DNA of 64,000 nt, from the NCBI RefSeq assembly GCF_014650435.1, contig NZ_BMUY01000011.1:245456-309455 (forward strand), read 5' to 3'. How positions within the stretch are numbered: position 1 is the stretch's first letter; each line of letters opens with the position of its first letter. A model generated the notes under the pieces. It saw only the letters and a list, made by a program, of their open reading frames with translations. It was not told the DNA's origin and ran no database searches. The DNA is from Streptomyces tendae. Lineage in GTDB: Bacteria > Actinomycetota > Actinomycetes > Streptomycetales > Streptomycetaceae. This document shows positions 40,277 through 49,096 of this stretch, piece after piece. The position numbers and the translations under genes are program-made.

Positions 40277-41046
40277 GGGGCGAGAACGCCGCTCTGGGCG
40301 CGGCCGGGCTCGCGGCCTTCCTCGCCCTGGGCGAGGCGGTGCCGCGGCTGGGCCTGGTCGAGGAGGAGTACTTCCCGCCCACCAGCCGCATCGCCGACGC
40401 ACTCGGCACGGAGGTCGCGGACGGCGCCTTCTGGACCGCGATGGGCGACACCCTGACCGGCTGGGCGCTCGGCCTGGCCGTGGCGGTCGGCGCGGGGATC
40501 GTGGTGGGCGTACTGCTGTCCGTGGTGCCGTACCTGCGCGAGGCGACGGCGTCCACGATCGAGTTCCTGCGCCCGATCCCGTCGGTCGCGCTGATCCCGC
40601 TGGCGGTGCTGCTGTTCGGCACCGAGCTGCGGTCGGTGCTGCTCCTGGTCGTGTACGCGGCCTTCTGGCAGGTGCTGATCCAGGTCCTGTACGGCATGCG
40701 GGACGTCGACCCCGTCGCCGAGGAGACGGCACGCTCGTACGGCCTGGGCACCTGGGCGCGGATCCGGTACGTGCTGTGGCCGACCGCGCTGCCGTACGTC
40801 ATGACAGGGGTGCGGCTGGCGGCGGCGGTGGCGCTGATCCTCGCAGTCACCGCCGAGCTGGTCGTCGGGGCGCCGGGGCTCGGTGCCCGGATCGCGGTGG
40901 CGCAGACCTCGCAGGCCGTGCCGGAGATGTACGCGCTGATCGTCGTCACCGGTCTGCTGGGCCTGCTGATCAACGTCGGCGCGCGGTCGGTGGAGCGGCG
41001 GGCGCTGGCCTGGCACCAGTCGGTGCGCGGGGAGGTGGCGGTGTGA
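40273..41046 (+). CDS. ABC transporter permease (NitT/TauT type), first
   Basis: 257 aa from GTG 40273, overlapping the binding-protein stop by 4 nt. About six membrane helices; the EAA-type coupling loop is EETARSYGLGTWARIRYVLWPTALPYVMTG (about 152-181). Pairs with the next permease to form the channel. Because the operon's first gene is cut by the prophage, expression in the lysogen may be lost unless another promoter is used. Confidence 0.88.
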   Translation: MRGENAALGAAGLAAFLALGEAVPRLGLVEEEYFPPTSRIADALGTEVADGAFWTAMGDTLTGWALGLAVAVGAGIVVGVLLSVVPYLREATASTIEFLRPIPSVALIPLAVLLFGTELRSVLLLVVYAAFWQVLIQVLYGMRDVDPVAEETARSYGLGTWARIRYVLWPTALPYVMTGVRLAAAVALILAVTAELVVGAPGLGARIAVAQTSQAVPEMYALIVVTGLLGLLINVGARSVERRALAWHQSVRGEVAV

Positions 41047-41822
41047 GACGCCTGCTGCTGCGCCTGGTGCTCGTGCTCGCCCTGCCGGTGGTCCTCGTGG
41101 CCGTCTGGTGGGTCTCCTCGTCGGGCAGCGAGGACGTGTACTGGCCGCCGCTCCGGACGATCGTGTCGGCCTTCCCCGACGTGTGGACCGGCGAGCGGTG
41201 GCGCGGTGACGTGCTGCCCAGCGTGCTCCGGCTCGCCGCCGGTTACGCGCTCGCGACCGTGGTCGGTGTCGCGCTCGGCACGGTGATCGGCTCCCACCGG
41301 CGGGTGCGGGCGGTGTGCGAGCCGGTGCTGGAGTTCCTGCGCGCGGTGCCGCCGCCGGTGCTGGTGCCGGTGATCATGCTGTTCGCGGGCATCGGCGACA
41401 CGATGAAGGTCGTCGTCATCGCCAGCGGATGTGTCTGGCCGGTGCTGCTCAACACGGTCGAGGGGGTGCGGGCGGTGGACGCGGTGACGGCCGAGACGGC
41501 CCGCTCCTACGGCATCACGGGCGTGGCGCGGCTGCGGCACGTGGTGCTGCCCTCGGCGAGCCCGCAGATCTTCGCGGGGCTGCGCCAGGCGCTGTCCGTC
41601 GGCATCATCCTCATGGTGATCAGCGAGATGTTCGCCGCCAGCAACGGTCTGGGCTTCACCATCGTGCAGTTCCAGCGTTCCTTCGCGATCCCCGACATGT
41701 GGACCGGCATCCTGCTGCTCGGTCTGCTCGGCTTCGTGCTGTCGGTCCTCTTCCAGTTGGTCGAGCGGCGGGCGCTCGGCTGGTACCACGGCCTGCGCGC
41801 CGCCGCCCGGCGGTCCCGGTGA
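41043..41822 (+). CDS. ABC transporter permease (NitT/TauT type), second
   Basis: 259 aa from GTG 41043, overlapping the first permease's stop by 4 nt. Six predicted helices. EAA loop in the segment TAETARSYGITGVARLRHVVLPSASPQIFAG in pattern. Heteromeric permease pairs are less common in this class, where one permease usually forms a homodimer, and may mark a distinct substrate. Confidence 0.88.
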   Translation: MRRLLLRLVLVLALPVVLVAVWWVSSSGSEDVYWPPLRTIVSAFPDVWTGERWRGDVLPSVLRLAAGYALATVVGVALGTVIGSHRRVRAVCEPVLEFLRAVPPPVLVPVIMLFAGIGDTMKVVVIASGCVWPVLLNTVEGVRAVDAVTAETARSYGITGVARLRHVVLPSASPQIFAGLRQALSVGIILMVISEMFAASNGLGFTIVQFQRSFAIPDMWTGILLLGLLGFVLSVLFQLVERRALGWYHGLRAAARRSR

Positions 41823-41847
41823 CCCATGACGTGTGAAAGGGCGGTCC

Positions 41848-42669
41848 ATGCTCGACGTACGCGGCCTGCGGAAGGTGTACGAGGGTTCGGGGCGGCGTGT
41901 CGAGGCGGTGCGCGATCTGACCTTCACGGTGGCGGCCGGTGAACTGGTCTGCCTGGTCGGTCCGTCGGGCTGCGGCAAGACGACGCTGCTGAAGTGCGTG
42001 GGCGGCCTGCTCGAACCGACGGCGGGCGAGGTGTTCCTGGCCGGCCGCAGGGTGGCGGGTCCGCCGCCCGGGATGGCGTTCGTCTTCCAGGAGTACGGAC
42101 GAAGCCTGTTCCCGTGGATGCGGGTCGGCGAGAACGTCGAACTGCCCCTGAAGCAGAAGGACCTGAGCAGGCCACGGCGCCGGGAGCTGGTCGCGGACGC
42201 CCTCGCGTCGGTCGGGCTCGCGGACGCCGCCGGGGCCTACCCGTGGCAGTTGTCCGGCGGGATGCAGCAACGGGTGGCCATCGCGCGGGCGCTGGCGTAC
42301 GAGCCCGAGGTGCTGCTGATGGACGAGCCCTTCGCTGCGGTGGACGCGCAGACCCGCGCCGACCTGGAGGACCTGGTGCGGGCGCTGTGGCGGGAGCGGG
42401 GCATCACGGTCCTGTTCGTCACCCATGACATCGACGAGGCCGTGTACCTGGGGCAGCGGGTGATCGTGCTGTCCGCCTCCCCCACCGTCGTACGGGAGCA
42501 GCTCCGGATCGATCTGCCGGACGGGCGGGACCAGGTGCACACCCGGGTGGCGCCGCGCTTCGCGGAGCTGCGCACCCACGTGTACGAGCAGATCCAGGCG
42601 GCCAAGCACGGGGCGGCCCGGGTCCCCTCGAAGGAGCCGCAGGGGGCGGACACCCCGCCCACGCACTGA
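41848..42669 (+). CDS. ABC transporter ATP-binding protein (NitT/TauT type)
   Basis: 273 aa from ATG 41848; the upstream in-frame GTG at 41833 is rejected because GAAAGG (41835-41840) lies before the ATG. Walker A GPSGCGKT (38-45), signature LSGGMQQR (about 137-144), Walker B LLMDEPF (about 157-163) and the H-loop THDIDEA (about 193). Powers the two permeases above. The C-terminal extension (about 240-273) is of no known domain. Confidence 0.9.
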   Translation: MLDVRGLRKVYEGSGRRVEAVRDLTFTVAAGELVCLVGPSGCGKTTLLKCVGGLLEPTAGEVFLAGRRVAGPPPGMAFVFQEYGRSLFPWMRVGENVELPLKQKDLSRPRRRELVADALASVGLADAAGAYPWQLSGGMQQRVAIARALAYEPEVLLMDEPFAAVDAQTRADLEDLVRALWRERGITVLFVTHDIDEAVYLGQRVIVLSASPTVVREQLRIDLPDGRDQVHTRVAPRFAELRTHVYEQIQAAKHGAARVPSKEPQGADTPPTH

Positions 42670-42676
42670 CCGCGGG

Positions 42677-43336
42677 TCACTCGGCGGCGGGGACGACCCT
42701 CAGGTGGGAGGAGGCGCGGCGGGCGCTCGGCGGGCGCTGCCCGGTGCGGCGCGGTTCGCGCAGGACCAGCGTCAGCCGGGTGTAGCCCAGTTCCTGGAGC
42801 GCCCCGGGCGTTTCGACCACGACCCGGCACTCGGTGGTGCCCCGGCGCGGGTCGGGGTGGTGCAACGGCCGTACGGCACCGTCGTGTTCGACGGCGCGTG
42901 CGCCGACGGCGCGGACCCAGTGCGGCAGGCCCTGGCGGTAGGCGGCCTCCATGATCGGGTCCTGGGCGATGTCCCGGCGGACGGCCTGCAGTCCGGGGTC
43001 GTGGCCGTACCGCTCCAGGGTGGCGGCGAAGTGCGCCAGCATGGGCAGGCACCAGCTCGACTCGTGCTCGGCGAGGACCGTGGCGGCGTCCGGGTGGAAG
43101 AGGACGAACCTGAGGAAGTTGTCGTCGGGCATGGCCGTCGGGTGCGGTCCGGCGCCCTGGAAGAGTGTCCGGAAGGCGCCGTTGGCCAGCACCACGTCCC
43201 AGCGGTGGTCGACGACGAGGGACGGGAAGGGCACGGCCTCGAGGAGCGCCGTGTAGTCCTGGAGATACGCCTGGGCCTCGGGGGTCGCGGGGGTGGGCCG
43301 CGGCGCCGACCGCTGCCCTCCTGCCTGAAATGCCAT
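42677..43336 (-). CDS. MmyB-type ligand-binding domain protein without HTH, 219 aa
   Basis: ATG 43336 chosen for its ribosome site (GAGG at the expected spacing) and for beginning just before the domain; an upstream in-frame start adds 16 unmatched residues. The protein consists of the MLTR ligand-binding (PAS-like) domain found in MmyB-type regulators: VDHRWDVVLANGAFRTLFQG, DDNFLRFVLFHPDA and the C-terminal LYHPDPRRGT-like region. The usual N-terminal XRE helix-turn-helix is absent. May act as a small-molecule or lipid sensor partner. Confidence 0.8.
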   Translation of the reverse strand: MAFQAGGQRSAPRPTPATPEAQAYLQDYTALLEAVPFPSLVVDHRWDVVLANGAFRTLFQGAGPHPTAMPDDNFLRFVLFHPDAATVLAEHESSWCLPMLAHFAATLERYGHDPGLQAVRRDIAQDPIMEAAYRQGLPHWVRAVGARAVEHDGAVRPLHHPDPRRGTTECRVVVETPGALQELGYTRLTLVLREPRRTGQRPPSARRASSHLRVVPAAE

Positions 43337-43382
43337 CGGGAGGTCACCCCTCTTGCCTATGCGGCCTTCTCGCGGCGTCCGC

Positions 43383-43412
43383 ATCCTGGCGCCCCGACGC
43401 GAGGCGTGTCAA
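43383..43412 (-). promoter_or_regulatory. Candidate promoter of the MmyB-type gene
   Basis: On the minus strand TTGACA (43412-43407), an 18-bp spacer and CAGGAT (43388-43383). GTCAAC (43408-43413) and GTTGAC (43434-43439) form an inverted pair 20 bp apart in the shared 230-bp divergent region, a possible operator. Confidence 0.45.
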
Positions 43413-43566
43413 CTATCGTGGCATTTCGTGCCTGTTGACGGCTGAAATAGGCCACAGTTGTGGCGATGCCTGGATGTGAGTTCGAGCGGCAGGCTACTCT
43501 CCGGGAAGTTCACGGCAACTGCTTGTGAGAAGCCTGTGCGGCCTGAGAGACGTAGGAGAGCTGTCG

Positions 43567-44232
43567 GTGACGGGTGGCTTCGAAGGTCCGGGCGCCATGC
43601 CGACCCCTACGCCGACCACGCCGACCGCCGTCGTCGCCCGCGTCGGCGCGCTCGCAGACCGGCTCGGCGTGCCGCACACCGAGGTCTTCGACGTGGGCCG
43701 GCTCTCCGCCGCCAGCGGCGTCCCCGAGTCCGTCGTCGGGGCTCTGCTCGGCGGCCGGCCGGCGGGTGAACCCGATGTCCAGACCAGGTTCGTGCAGCGC
43801 CTGGACCTGCTGCGCCGCACCCGGCTGAAGCCGAACGGCCGCAAGTACACCCAGCAGGAGATCGCCGACGGCGCCGGGATGTCCCGGCAGCAGGCCGGCG
43901 CCCTCATCAACGGCGACCGGCGCCCCACCATGGAGCACTGCGACGCCAGTCAGCGCTTCTTCGGGGTGCACGCCGGGTTCCTCACCGCCGAGGACCCCGA
44001 GGCGCTCGCCGGTGCCCTCCAGCGCACCGAGCAGGAACTGCTCCAGCAACTCGCCGACCGGGAGCGGGAGGCGGCGGCCGCCGCCGACGACCCGCTGGAG
44101 CGGCTGCTCCAGGACCACGGCGTGCGCGGCATCGCCTGGCGGGCCGCGCAACTGCCCACGGACCAGCACCGCGACAAGGTCGCCGAGTGGCTGGACATGC
44201 TCCTGGAGAGCGTCAAGCGGCCCGAGTCGTAA
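43567..44232 (+). CDS. Helix-turn-helix regulator, 221 aa
   Basis: GTG 43567 with GGAG 43555-43558 at good spacing. A helical N-terminal part, then a helix-turn-helix (about residues 80-125: KYTQQEIADGAGMSRQQAGALINGDRRPTMEHCDA in pattern), and a C-terminal coiled coil region (about 150-185). Related in layout to WhiJ/XRE-like Streptomyces regulators. Divergent from the MmyB-type gene; may control it and the small gene that follows. Confidence 0.7.
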   Translation: MTGGFEGPGAMPTPTPTTPTAVVARVGALADRLGVPHTEVFDVGRLSAASGVPESVVGALLGGRPAGEPDVQTRFVQRLDLLRRTRLKPNGRKYTQQEIADGAGMSRQQAGALINGDRRPTMEHCDASQRFFGVHAGFLTAEDPEALAGALQRTEQELLQQLADREREAAAAADDPLERLLQDHGVRGIAWRAAQLPTDQHRDKVAEWLDMLLESVKRPES

Positions 44233-44359
44233 CGGCACGGGGGCCCACGGAGGCCCGGTCCCGCGGACGGGATTGTCAGTGGTGGGCGGCAAGCTGGGAG
44301 GGTGCCGCCGCCGTGCGGGGGCGCGTGACCGCTGACGTCGTTGTGGGGAGAGCCGACCG

Positions 44360-44596
44360 ATGACCACCGCCGTACTGACCGACCACGAGCGCACCGCCGT
44401 CCAGGCCTACTTGCGGCTCCTGCACACCGTACGGGCCGGCTTCGACACCGGGACGGGCCCGGACGGGCCTCCCCGGCCGCCCGTCGTCCCGCCCTCCGTG
44501 CTGGCCGAGGCGGAGGAGGCCCTGCGGGCGGCGGGACTGACGGGGAACGAGGAGGCGTTCTTCCGGCTGTTGCGGGACTGGAGCCCGCGTCCCTGA
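44360..44596 (+). CDS. Small hypothetical protein, 78 aa
   Basis: ATG with GTGGGGAGAG at 44342-44351. Two helices separated by a Pro/Gly-rich middle; no family recognised. It lies between the HTH gene and the PPTase, converging on the latter with only 28 bp between stops. Confidence 0.6.
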   Translation: MTTAVLTDHERTAVQAYLRLLHTVRAGFDTGTGPDGPPRPPVVPPSVLAEAEEALRAAGLTGNEEAFFRLLRDWSPRP

Positions 44597-44624
44597 CGGG
44601 AGGCGGGCGGCGCCTGGTGGCCCC

Positions 44625-45305
44625 TCAGCCGCGCGGGACCGCGACGGCCGTGGTGACCAGGCCCTCCCGGGCGGTCCAGCGGCCGTCGAAGTGGCTCAGG
44701 CGCCTGCCCGCCACGGTCGGTCCCGGCACCAGGAGCGCGGCGTGCAGGGTGCCGCGGCGCGGGTCGACCGGGTCCACGGAGATCTCGATGTCCGCCTCGG
44801 CGAAGTCCAGCCACTTCCCGGTGAGGGGGAACCACGCCTTGTAGACCGACTCCTTCGCGCTGAACAGCAGCCGGTCCCAGTGCACGTCGGGCCGCGCCTC
44901 GTCCAGTCGCCGCAGGCGGGCCGTCTCGGCGGGCAGGGCGATGGTCTTGAGGACGCCGTCCGGGAGCGGCCCGTCGGGTTCGGCGTCGATGCCGAGGGAG
45001 GCCAGGTCGGTCAGGCGGACCAGGGCGGCGGCGCAGTAGCCGTCGCAGTGGGTCATGCTGCCGGTGAGGCCGTCCGGCCAGCGCGGGGCTCCGCGCTCCC
45101 CGGTCAGCACGGGCTGCGCGGGTACGCCGAGCTTCTCCATGGCCCGGCGGGCGCAGGACCGCACGACGGTGAACTCCCGGCGCCGCTTGGCGACCGCCCG
45201 CGCGACGAGTTCCTCCTCCTCGGGGTAGAGGGGCAGGTGGCCGGCGTCGTCGTGTCCGAACGCCTCCACGGTGACGACCGTGTCGGGCAGCAGTTCCTCG
45301 ATCAA
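44625..45305 (-). CDS. Sfp-type 4'-phosphopantetheinyl transferase
   Basis: 226 aa. Start is TTG 45305, whose TTGA overlaps the upstream gene's stop, the only coupling start in this frame. Transfers phosphopantetheine from CoA to carrier proteins of polyketide, non-ribosomal and fatty-acid synthases. Signature motifs: ASLGIDAEPDG (about residue 105) and WDRLLFSAKESVYKAWFP (about 145-162), which hold the metal and CoA-binding residues. Basic pocket segment RRRREFTVVRSCARRAMEKLG near the N-terminus is the EntD/Sfp pattern. Confidence 0.92.
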   Translation of the reverse strand: MIEELLPDTVVTVEAFGHDDAGHLPLYPEEEELVARAVAKRRREFTVVRSCARRAMEKLGVPAQPVLTGERGAPRWPDGLTGSMTHCDGYCAAALVRLTDLASLGIDAEPDGPLPDGVLKTIALPAETARLRRLDEARPDVHWDRLLFSAKESVYKAWFPLTGKWLDFAEADIEISVDPVDPRRGTLHAALLVPGPTVAGRRLSHFDGRWTAREGLVTTAVAVPRG

Positions 45306-46189
45306 CGGGACACCTCCTGGCGCGGCGTCGCGGTGGACGCCTGCTCCGACGGCAGGATGCGGCGCAGTTGCCCCGGCGGCCCGGGCCGCTTGCGCCACTC
45401 GCGGGGATACCCCACCGACACCTCCTCGAAGCGGACCCCCTCGTGCCAGGTGGTGCGCGGGATGTGCAGGTGACCGTAGACCATGGTGGCGACGCGGAAC
45501 CTGCGGTGCCAGTCGGCGGTCAGCGAGGTGCCGCACCACATGGCGAACTCGGGGTACCACAGGATGTCGGTGGGGTGCCGGTGCAGCGGATAGTGGTTGA
45601 CGGGGATCGTCGGCAGGTCCGCGGGGATCTCGGCGAGCCTGCGCTCGGTCTCCTCGACCCGGGCCCGGCACCAGGCCTCGCGGCTGGGGTAGGGGTCGGG
45701 GTGCAGCAGGTACTCGTCGCTGCACACGACTCCGGTGCCCTGGGCGTACTCCAGCCCTTCGGCCTTGGTCGCGCAGCCCTTGGGCAGGAACGAGTAGTCG
45801 TACAGCAGGAAGAGCGGCGCCACGACCGCCGGGCCGCCCGCGCCCTCCCACACCGGGTACGGGTCCTCGGGGGTGGTCACGCCCAGTTCGCGGCACATCT
45901 CGACGAGGTGCTCGTAGCGGGCGACGCCGCGCAGGGTGACCTCGTCCCTGGGGTGCGTCCACAGTTCGTGGTTGCCCGGGACCCAGACGACCCGGCGGAA
46001 GCGGTCCGCGAGGGTCCCGAGCGCCCAGCGGATGTCGGCGACGGTCTCCGCCACGTCGCCGGCCACCAGGAGCCAGTCGTCGTCGGACTCGGGGCGCGTC
46101 CGCTCGACGAGGGCCCGGTTCTCCGCGTATCCGATGTGCAGATCGCTGATGGCCCACAGCTTCCCCGGAGCGCCGGCCCTCGACGTCAT
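45302..46189 (-). CDS. Metallophosphoesterase, 295 aa
   Basis: ATG start. Calcineurin-type metal motifs in order: DLHIG (about 16-20), GDVAE (about 44), GNHE (about 72), NHYPLH (about 200) and GHLH (about 240). The two-metal site hydrolyses phosphoesters. The stop overlaps the PPTase start (TTGA), so both are made together. Similar pairs (metallophosphoesterase with PPTase) are frequent in Streptomyces; a role in recycling phosphopantetheine or CoA-related esters is conceivable but not shown. Confidence 0.9.
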   Translation of the reverse strand: MTSRAGAPGKLWAISDLHIGYAENRALVERTRPESDDDWLLVAGDVAETVADIRWALGTLADRFRRVVWVPGNHELWTHPRDEVTLRGVARYEHLVEMCRELGVTTPEDPYPVWEGAGGPAVVAPLFLLYDYSFLPKGCATKAEGLEYAQGTGVVCSDEYLLHPDPYPSREAWCRARVEETERRLAEIPADLPTIPVNHYPLHRHPTDILWYPEFAMWCGTSLTADWHRRFRVATMVYGHLHIPRTTWHEGVRFEEVSVGYPREWRKRPGPPGQLRRILPSEQASTATPRQEVSR

Positions 46190-46326
46190 CCCCCCACCCC
46201 TTCCAGACGTACGTTCGACGCCACGAGATCACATCCCCGTCCGGGTCACAAGGCGGCCCGGTCGCGCCTCGGCGGAGCCGGGGGCCGCCCGCTCACTGCC
46301 GGGCCGACGCGTCCGTGTGACGCTCG

Positions 46327-46357
46327 TTGCGCCCGGGGCCGCGCGTACCCCTATGAT
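46327..46357 (+). promoter_or_regulatory. Candidate promoter of the ATP-grasp gene
   Basis: TTGCGC (46327-46332), 19-bp spacer, TATGAT (46352-46357). The TATGAT hexamer is a good -10; the spacer is slightly long. It lies in the 285-bp divergent gap (46,190-46,474) in which nothing else is recognised. Confidence 0.4.
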
Positions 46358-46474
46358 CGCCCCAACACCACCGCCACGACTCTCCTTTCGCGCAGAGCGG
46401 CTCGGTGTCCCTCCAAACCCCTGGCCGGGCACGGCCCGCTTCGCCCTGCCCGCGAACCCTGGAAGGCGGCTTGC

Positions 46475-47617
46475 ATGGCTTCTCCCGTACGCGTCTGGCT
46501 CAACCGCACGTACGCGGAGAACGTCTTCTTCATGGATCAGCTGCGGAGAAATCCCGCCGACCGGGCCGTCGAGATCCACGCCACCCACGGCGACCCGGAC
46601 TCCCCCGTGCTGGCCGCCGCGGACACCGCCGACCTGGAGCCGGAGGGCCTGTCCCCCGCCGGGTACGTCGAGTACGCGCTGGACCAGTGCGCGCGGCGCG
46701 CCATCGACGTGTTCGTGCCCCGGCTGCACCAGTCGGCCCTCGTGGCGCACCGCGCCGAGTTCGAGGCGGCCGGTACGGCGCTGCTGGCGCCGCCGCCGGA
46801 GGCCGTGGCCCTCTTCCGGGACAAGGTGATCGCCTACGAGGCGGTCCGGGCGATCGGCGTGCCGGTGCCGCCCTGGTGGCGGGTGCGCACGGCCGACGAA
46901 CTGGTCCTCGCGGTGGAGGAGCTGGAGGCGGGCGGCCACCGGGCGTGCTTCAAGCCGGCGTCCGGCGCGGGCGGCGTGGGCTTCCGGACGGTCACCCGCG
47001 ACCCCTTCTCGCTCGCGCACCTGAGCGGCTTCCCGAGCCCGTCCGTGCCGCTGCCCCTGGTCGTCGAGGCGCTGCGGGCGGCCGAGGAGCCCGTGGACTG
47101 GCTGGTGATGCCGCGCCTGGAGCAGCCCGAGGTGTCGGTGGACTGCCTCACCGGGACCGACAACCGGGTCCGTCTCGCCGTGGGCCGCACCAAGAACGGC
47201 CGCCGCCGCGGGTTCACCCTGCACGAGCAGTGGCTGGCCCCGGCGCGGCGGATCGCCGAGGCGTTCGGGCTGCACCACCTGTCCAACGTGCAGTTCCGGA
47301 TGTACGGCGACCGGCCCGTCCTGATGGACGTCAACACCCGCCCGGCCGGTGGGCTGCACCAGCTGGCGCTGTGCGGCGTCAACGTGCCGTGGGCGGCGGT
47401 CCGGCTGGCCCTGGGCGACGACCCGGGTGAGCTGGAGCCCCCGTTCCTGGGCCAGGACTACGCCGTGGTGTCGGGGCCGCGTCCGCTGCGCCCGGTGTCC
47501 GTGCCGCACCAGCGCGCGGACCTCCCCGCCGTTTTGACGCCGGCGGCGGCCGCGCAGGCACCGGCGCCGGGACCGGCTGAGGCACCGGCCGCCTCCGCGC
47601 CGGTGGGGCTCACCTGA
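46475..47617 (+). CDS. ATP-grasp domain protein, 380 aa
   Basis: ATG 46475 with GGAAGG (46461-46466). A preATP-grasp region (1-115), ATP-grasp lid with FKPASGAGGVGFRTVTRD (about 165-182), acid/metal motif LMDVNTRPAGG (about 282-292). Family ligates a carboxylate to an amine or thiol via an acylphosphate. The C-terminal 60 residues are an Ala/Pro-rich tail. Substrate unknown. Convergent with the GH4 gene, overlapping by 8 nt. Confidence 0.85.
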   Translation: MASPVRVWLNRTYAENVFFMDQLRRNPADRAVEIHATHGDPDSPVLAAADTADLEPEGLSPAGYVEYALDQCARRAIDVFVPRLHQSALVAHRAEFEAAGTALLAPPPEAVALFRDKVIAYEAVRAIGVPVPPWWRVRTADELVLAVEELEAGGHRACFKPASGAGGVGFRTVTRDPFSLAHLSGFPSPSVPLPLVVEALRAAEEPVDWLVMPRLEQPEVSVDCLTGTDNRVRLAVGRTKNGRRRGFTLHEQWLAPARRIAEAFGLHHLSNVQFRMYGDRPVLMDVNTRPAGGLHQLALCGVNVPWAAVRLALGDDPGELEPPFLGQDYAVVSGPRPLRPVSVPHQRADLPAVLTPAAAAQAPAPGPAEAPAASAPVGLT

Positions 47618-48947
47618 GGTAGGCCAGTCCCGGGTGCACCGCACGGTAGCCGTCGACGAGGCGGTGGGCGACGTCCACCGAGTCGACCAGGGGGTGCAGG
47701 GCGAACGCGCGTACCGCGGCCGCCCGGGAGCCGGTCTCGGCCGCGGTCAGGACGTCGCGCTCGACGGCCTTGACCGCGCAGACCAGGCCGGTGGCGTGGT
47801 CCGGCAGCGGGGCGGCGGTCATCGGGTGGGCGCCGTTCGCGTCGACGAGGCAGGGGACCTCGATCACCGCGTCGGGGTCGAGGACGGACAGCGTGCCGCG
47901 GTTGCGGACGTTGAGGATCAGGGTGGCGCGTTCGTCGCGGGCGACGGCCCGCATCAGTGCCAGGGCCACCTGCTCGTAGCCGCCGGACAGGTCTTCGGCC
48001 TCGCGTTCGCCCGCGCCCGCCGTCTCGCGGTTCTCGGCCATGTAGGTGGCCTCGCGCTCGGCGCGGGTGCGGTCCCAGGTGGCCAGGGCCGGGGCGTCGG
48101 GGCGGCGCATCTCGTCGTAGAAGCGGGCCTGCTGGTCGCGCAGGAAGGCGCCGCGGGTGCGCTCGGCCTGCTGGTGGGCGCGGACGGTCTCCCGGTTGAA
48201 GTAGTAGTAGTGCAGGTACTCGTTGGGGACGGCGCCGAGGGAGCACAGCCACTCGGGACCGAAGAGCCGGCCCTCCTCGAAGGAGCCCAGCAGCGCCGGG
48301 TCGGCCAGCAGCCGCGGGAGCTGGTCGCGTCCGCCGACGCGCAGTCCGCGCAGCCAGCCGAGGTGGTTGAGGCCGACGTAGTCGACGAAGGCGTCGTCCG
48401 GGTCGGCGCCCAGCACGCGGGCGACGCGGCGGCCGAGCCCGACCGGCGAGTCGCAGATGCCGACGACCCGGTCGCCGAGGTGCCGGGACATGGCCTCGGT
48501 GACCAGTCCCGCCGGGTTGGTGAAGTTGATGACCCAGGCGTCCGGTGCCAGCCGGGCCACCCGGCGGGCGATGTCCACGGCCACCGGGACGGTCCGCAGC
48601 CCGTAGGCGATGCCGCCCGCGCCGACCGTCTCCTGACCGAGGACGCCCTCGGCGAGCGCCACCCGTTCGTCGTCGGCGCGTCCCTGGAGGCCGCCGACGC
48701 GGATCGCGGAGAACACGAAGTCGGCGCCGCGCAGCGCCTCGTCGAGGTCGGTCGTGGCGGTGAGCGTCGGCGCGTCGGGCACCCCGGCCGCCTGCTCGGC
48801 CAGCACCCGCGTCACCGCCGCCAGCCGGGCCGGGTCCAGGTCGTGCAGGACGACCTCGCTCACGCGCCCCTCGGCGCGGTCCCCGAGGAGCGCCCCGTAC
48901 ACGAGCGGCACCCGGAACCCGCCGCCGCCCAGCATCGTCAGCCTCAC
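47610..48947 (-). CDS. 6-phospho-beta-glucosidase, GH4 family
   Basis: 445 aa from GTG 48947, after GAAGGG; longer frames are unsupported. GH4 enzymes hydrolyse 6-phosphoglucosides using NAD and a divalent metal. N-terminal Rossmann motif LTMLGGGGFRVPLV, NFTNPAGLV (about 143), GICDSPVGLG (about 166, metal cysteine) and YVGLNHLGWLRG (about 190, metal histidine) are in place. The usual phospho-sugar import system is not nearby, so the phosphorylated substrate comes from elsewhere. Divergent IclR regulator upstream. Confidence 0.88.
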   Translation of the reverse strand: MRLTMLGGGGFRVPLVYGALLGDRAEGRVSEVVLHDLDPARLAAVTRVLAEQAAGVPDAPTLTATTDLDEALRGADFVFSAIRVGGLQGRADDERVALAEGVLGQETVGAGGIAYGLRTVPVAVDIARRVARLAPDAWVINFTNPAGLVTEAMSRHLGDRVVGICDSPVGLGRRVARVLGADPDDAFVDYVGLNHLGWLRGLRVGGRDQLPRLLADPALLGSFEEGRLFGPEWLCSLGAVPNEYLHYYYFNRETVRAHQQAERTRGAFLRDQQARFYDEMRRPDAPALATWDRTRAEREATYMAENRETAGAGEREAEDLSGGYEQVALALMRAVARDERATLILNVRNRGTLSVLDPDAVIEVPCLVDANGAHPMTAAPLPDHATGLVCAVKAVERDVLTAAETGSRAAAVRAFALHPLVDSVDVAHRLVDGYRAVHPGLAYLR

Positions 48948-49096
48948 GTCCGCACCCTTCCGTCGCCCGCGGCCGCACTTGTGTCCGGCGCCGATCATGG
49001 CACGGGCGGGTGCCCCGGCGCGTGCACCCCGCCTCCCCCCGGTCCGAAGGCCCTTCCCTCTGTCCAGGGGCAGGGCGGGCACCTACCCTCGGCCCG

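Noticed and set aside
41833..41847. GTG 41833 as start of the ABC ATPase
   Set aside because: The ribosome site GAAAGG lies after this GTG and is spaced for ATG 41848.
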